Part shown: in pieces, positions 63,666 to 64,000 of the stretch | Layout: every line of letters begins with the position of its first letter | Position numbering within the stretch: the first letter of the stretch is position 1 | DNA from: Acidimicrobiaceae bacterium | Lineage (GTDB): Bacteria; Actinomycetota; Acidimicrobiia; Acidimicrobiales; Ilumatobacteraceae | DNA: 64,000 bases | NCBI GenBank assembly: GCA_020637235.1 | Contig: JACJWG010000003.1 | Span: 1-64,000, forward strand | Reading direction: 5' to 3' | Notes under the pieces: generated by a model | Database searches by the model: none | What the model saw: the letters and a program-made list of their open reading frames with translations, nothing else | What the model was told of the DNA's origin: nothing | Made by a program: the position numbers and the translations under genes

Positions 63666-64000
63666 ATGAACCGGACCACTTCGCTGCGTTGGCGGACTGC
63701 GGCGATCACGTTGGTCGGGGGCGTCATGGCGGGCGCTCTTCTCCTGATCGCCGCTCCCGAGGGCGCCTCGGCGGGCGCGCCGTACGGCGACGACCCGTAC
63801 GGCCAGTACGACCCCTGTGCCGACGGCAACGACAACCCGTCGCTCGGCTGCGGCACCACGACGACGGTGCCGGTGACGACGGTCCCGGTCACGACGGTCC
63901 CGGTGACAACCGTGCCGGTGACGACGGTGCCGGTGACGACCGTGCCGGTGACGACCGTGCCGGTGACGACGGTCCCGGTCACGACGGTCCCGGTCACGAC
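63666..64000 (+). CDS. Secreted Thr/Val/Pro repeat protein (3' end outside window)
   Basis: It opens with a signal peptide (RWRTAAITLVGGVMAGALLLIAAP, cleavage near ASAGA, residue 37), a short region with two cysteines, then at least nine TTVPV units encoded by a 15-base repeat. The frame is open to the last base. GGGAGG lies nine bases before the ATG. Thr/Pro repeats are likely a wall-spanning, perhaps glycosylated stalk; the functional part is beyond the window. The preceding 190 bases hold several short hairpins (for example TGGGCC/GGCCCA at 63548-63563) and no gene. Confidence 0.75.
   Translation, partial: MNRTTSLRWRTAAITLVGGVMAGALLLIAAPEGASAGAPYGDDPYGQYDPCADGNDNPSLGCGTTTTVPVTTVPVTTVPVTTVPVTTVPVTTVPVTTVPVTTVPVTTVPVT
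63861..64000. repeat. 15-base tandem repeat encoding TTVPV
   Basis: Over nine copies of ACGACGGT(G/C)CCGGT(G/C) run to the window edge, with silent variation between units. Confidence 0.9.

Noticed and set aside
63260..63997. Minus-strand frame starting with TGTVV repeats
   Set aside because: It is the reverse reading of the TTVPV repeat and of the PemK-like gene, which have better start sites and features.

Overview
The window looks like a chromosomal stretch of a high-GC actinobacterium, most likely from class Acidimicrobiia (Ilumatobacter-like). Actinobacterial markers are S-(hydroxymethyl)mycothiol dehydrogenase, a WhiB1 next to a PdtaS-type kinase (as in mycobacteria), DUF3107, a tandem pair of ArsA-type ATPases and the SCO1664/DUF3090/MSMEG_4193 gene trio. 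A full System I cytochrome c maturation operon and an F420-type FrhB protein argue against a typical streptomycete or mycobacterium. Gene density is very high, and many genes overlap as ATGA or GTGA. I see no insertion sequence, prophage or CRISPR array.

Layout. 1-5986: cytochrome c maturation operon ccmB-C-D-E-F-G-H plus a CcmI-like TPR protein. 5990-7951: SixA phosphatase, DUF4328 membrane protein, YedY-like molybdopterin protein. 8042-10948: two secreted low-complexity repeat proteins, one with a nearly perfect 348-bp triplication. 11048-18388: Mrp Fe-S carrier divergent from a SufR-like regulator, mycothiol formaldehyde dehydrogenase, a DJ-1/GlxA pair, DUF3107 and two ArsA ATPases. 18518-25318: IniB-like acidic protein, PdtaS/WhiB1, glycerophosphodiesterase, diacylglycerol-kinase-like protein and the EtfBA flavoprotein. 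25377-35800: hairpin repeats, the SCO1664 cluster, UdgB, a P1 peptidase, two alpha/beta hydrolases and a fused 2-oxoacid dehydrogenase E1.

35825-48890 is a nitrogen island: a FrhB-like protein, amtB-glnK, an OmpR-type regulator with a degenerate receiver, glnD, a second glnK, two more ammonium transporters, a decayed PII remnant, and an operon of a small winged-helix protein with a cation:proton antiporter. The antiporter carries a C-terminal copy of the GlnD sensory half (degenerate HD plus two ACT domains) and is the most unusual gene here. All three amt genes have the same 11-bp-phased GAAAC/GCGAC half-site array 70-116 bp upstream of the start codon, resembling actinobacterial GlnR boxes. 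The inferred logic is that one nitrogen regulator drives several ammonium channels, PII and GlnD, and that an ion antiporter has acquired the GlnD ACT module.

49040-64000: acyl-CoA dehydrogenase, a circularly permuted ATP-grasp/alpha-E/transglutaminase cluster, alkylation repair (Ada-AlkA fusion and Ogt), a hypothetical protein, thioredoxin, tRNA-Arg(CCG) beside argS, lysA, a PemK-like protein and a secreted Thr/Val/Pro repeat protein cut by the window end.
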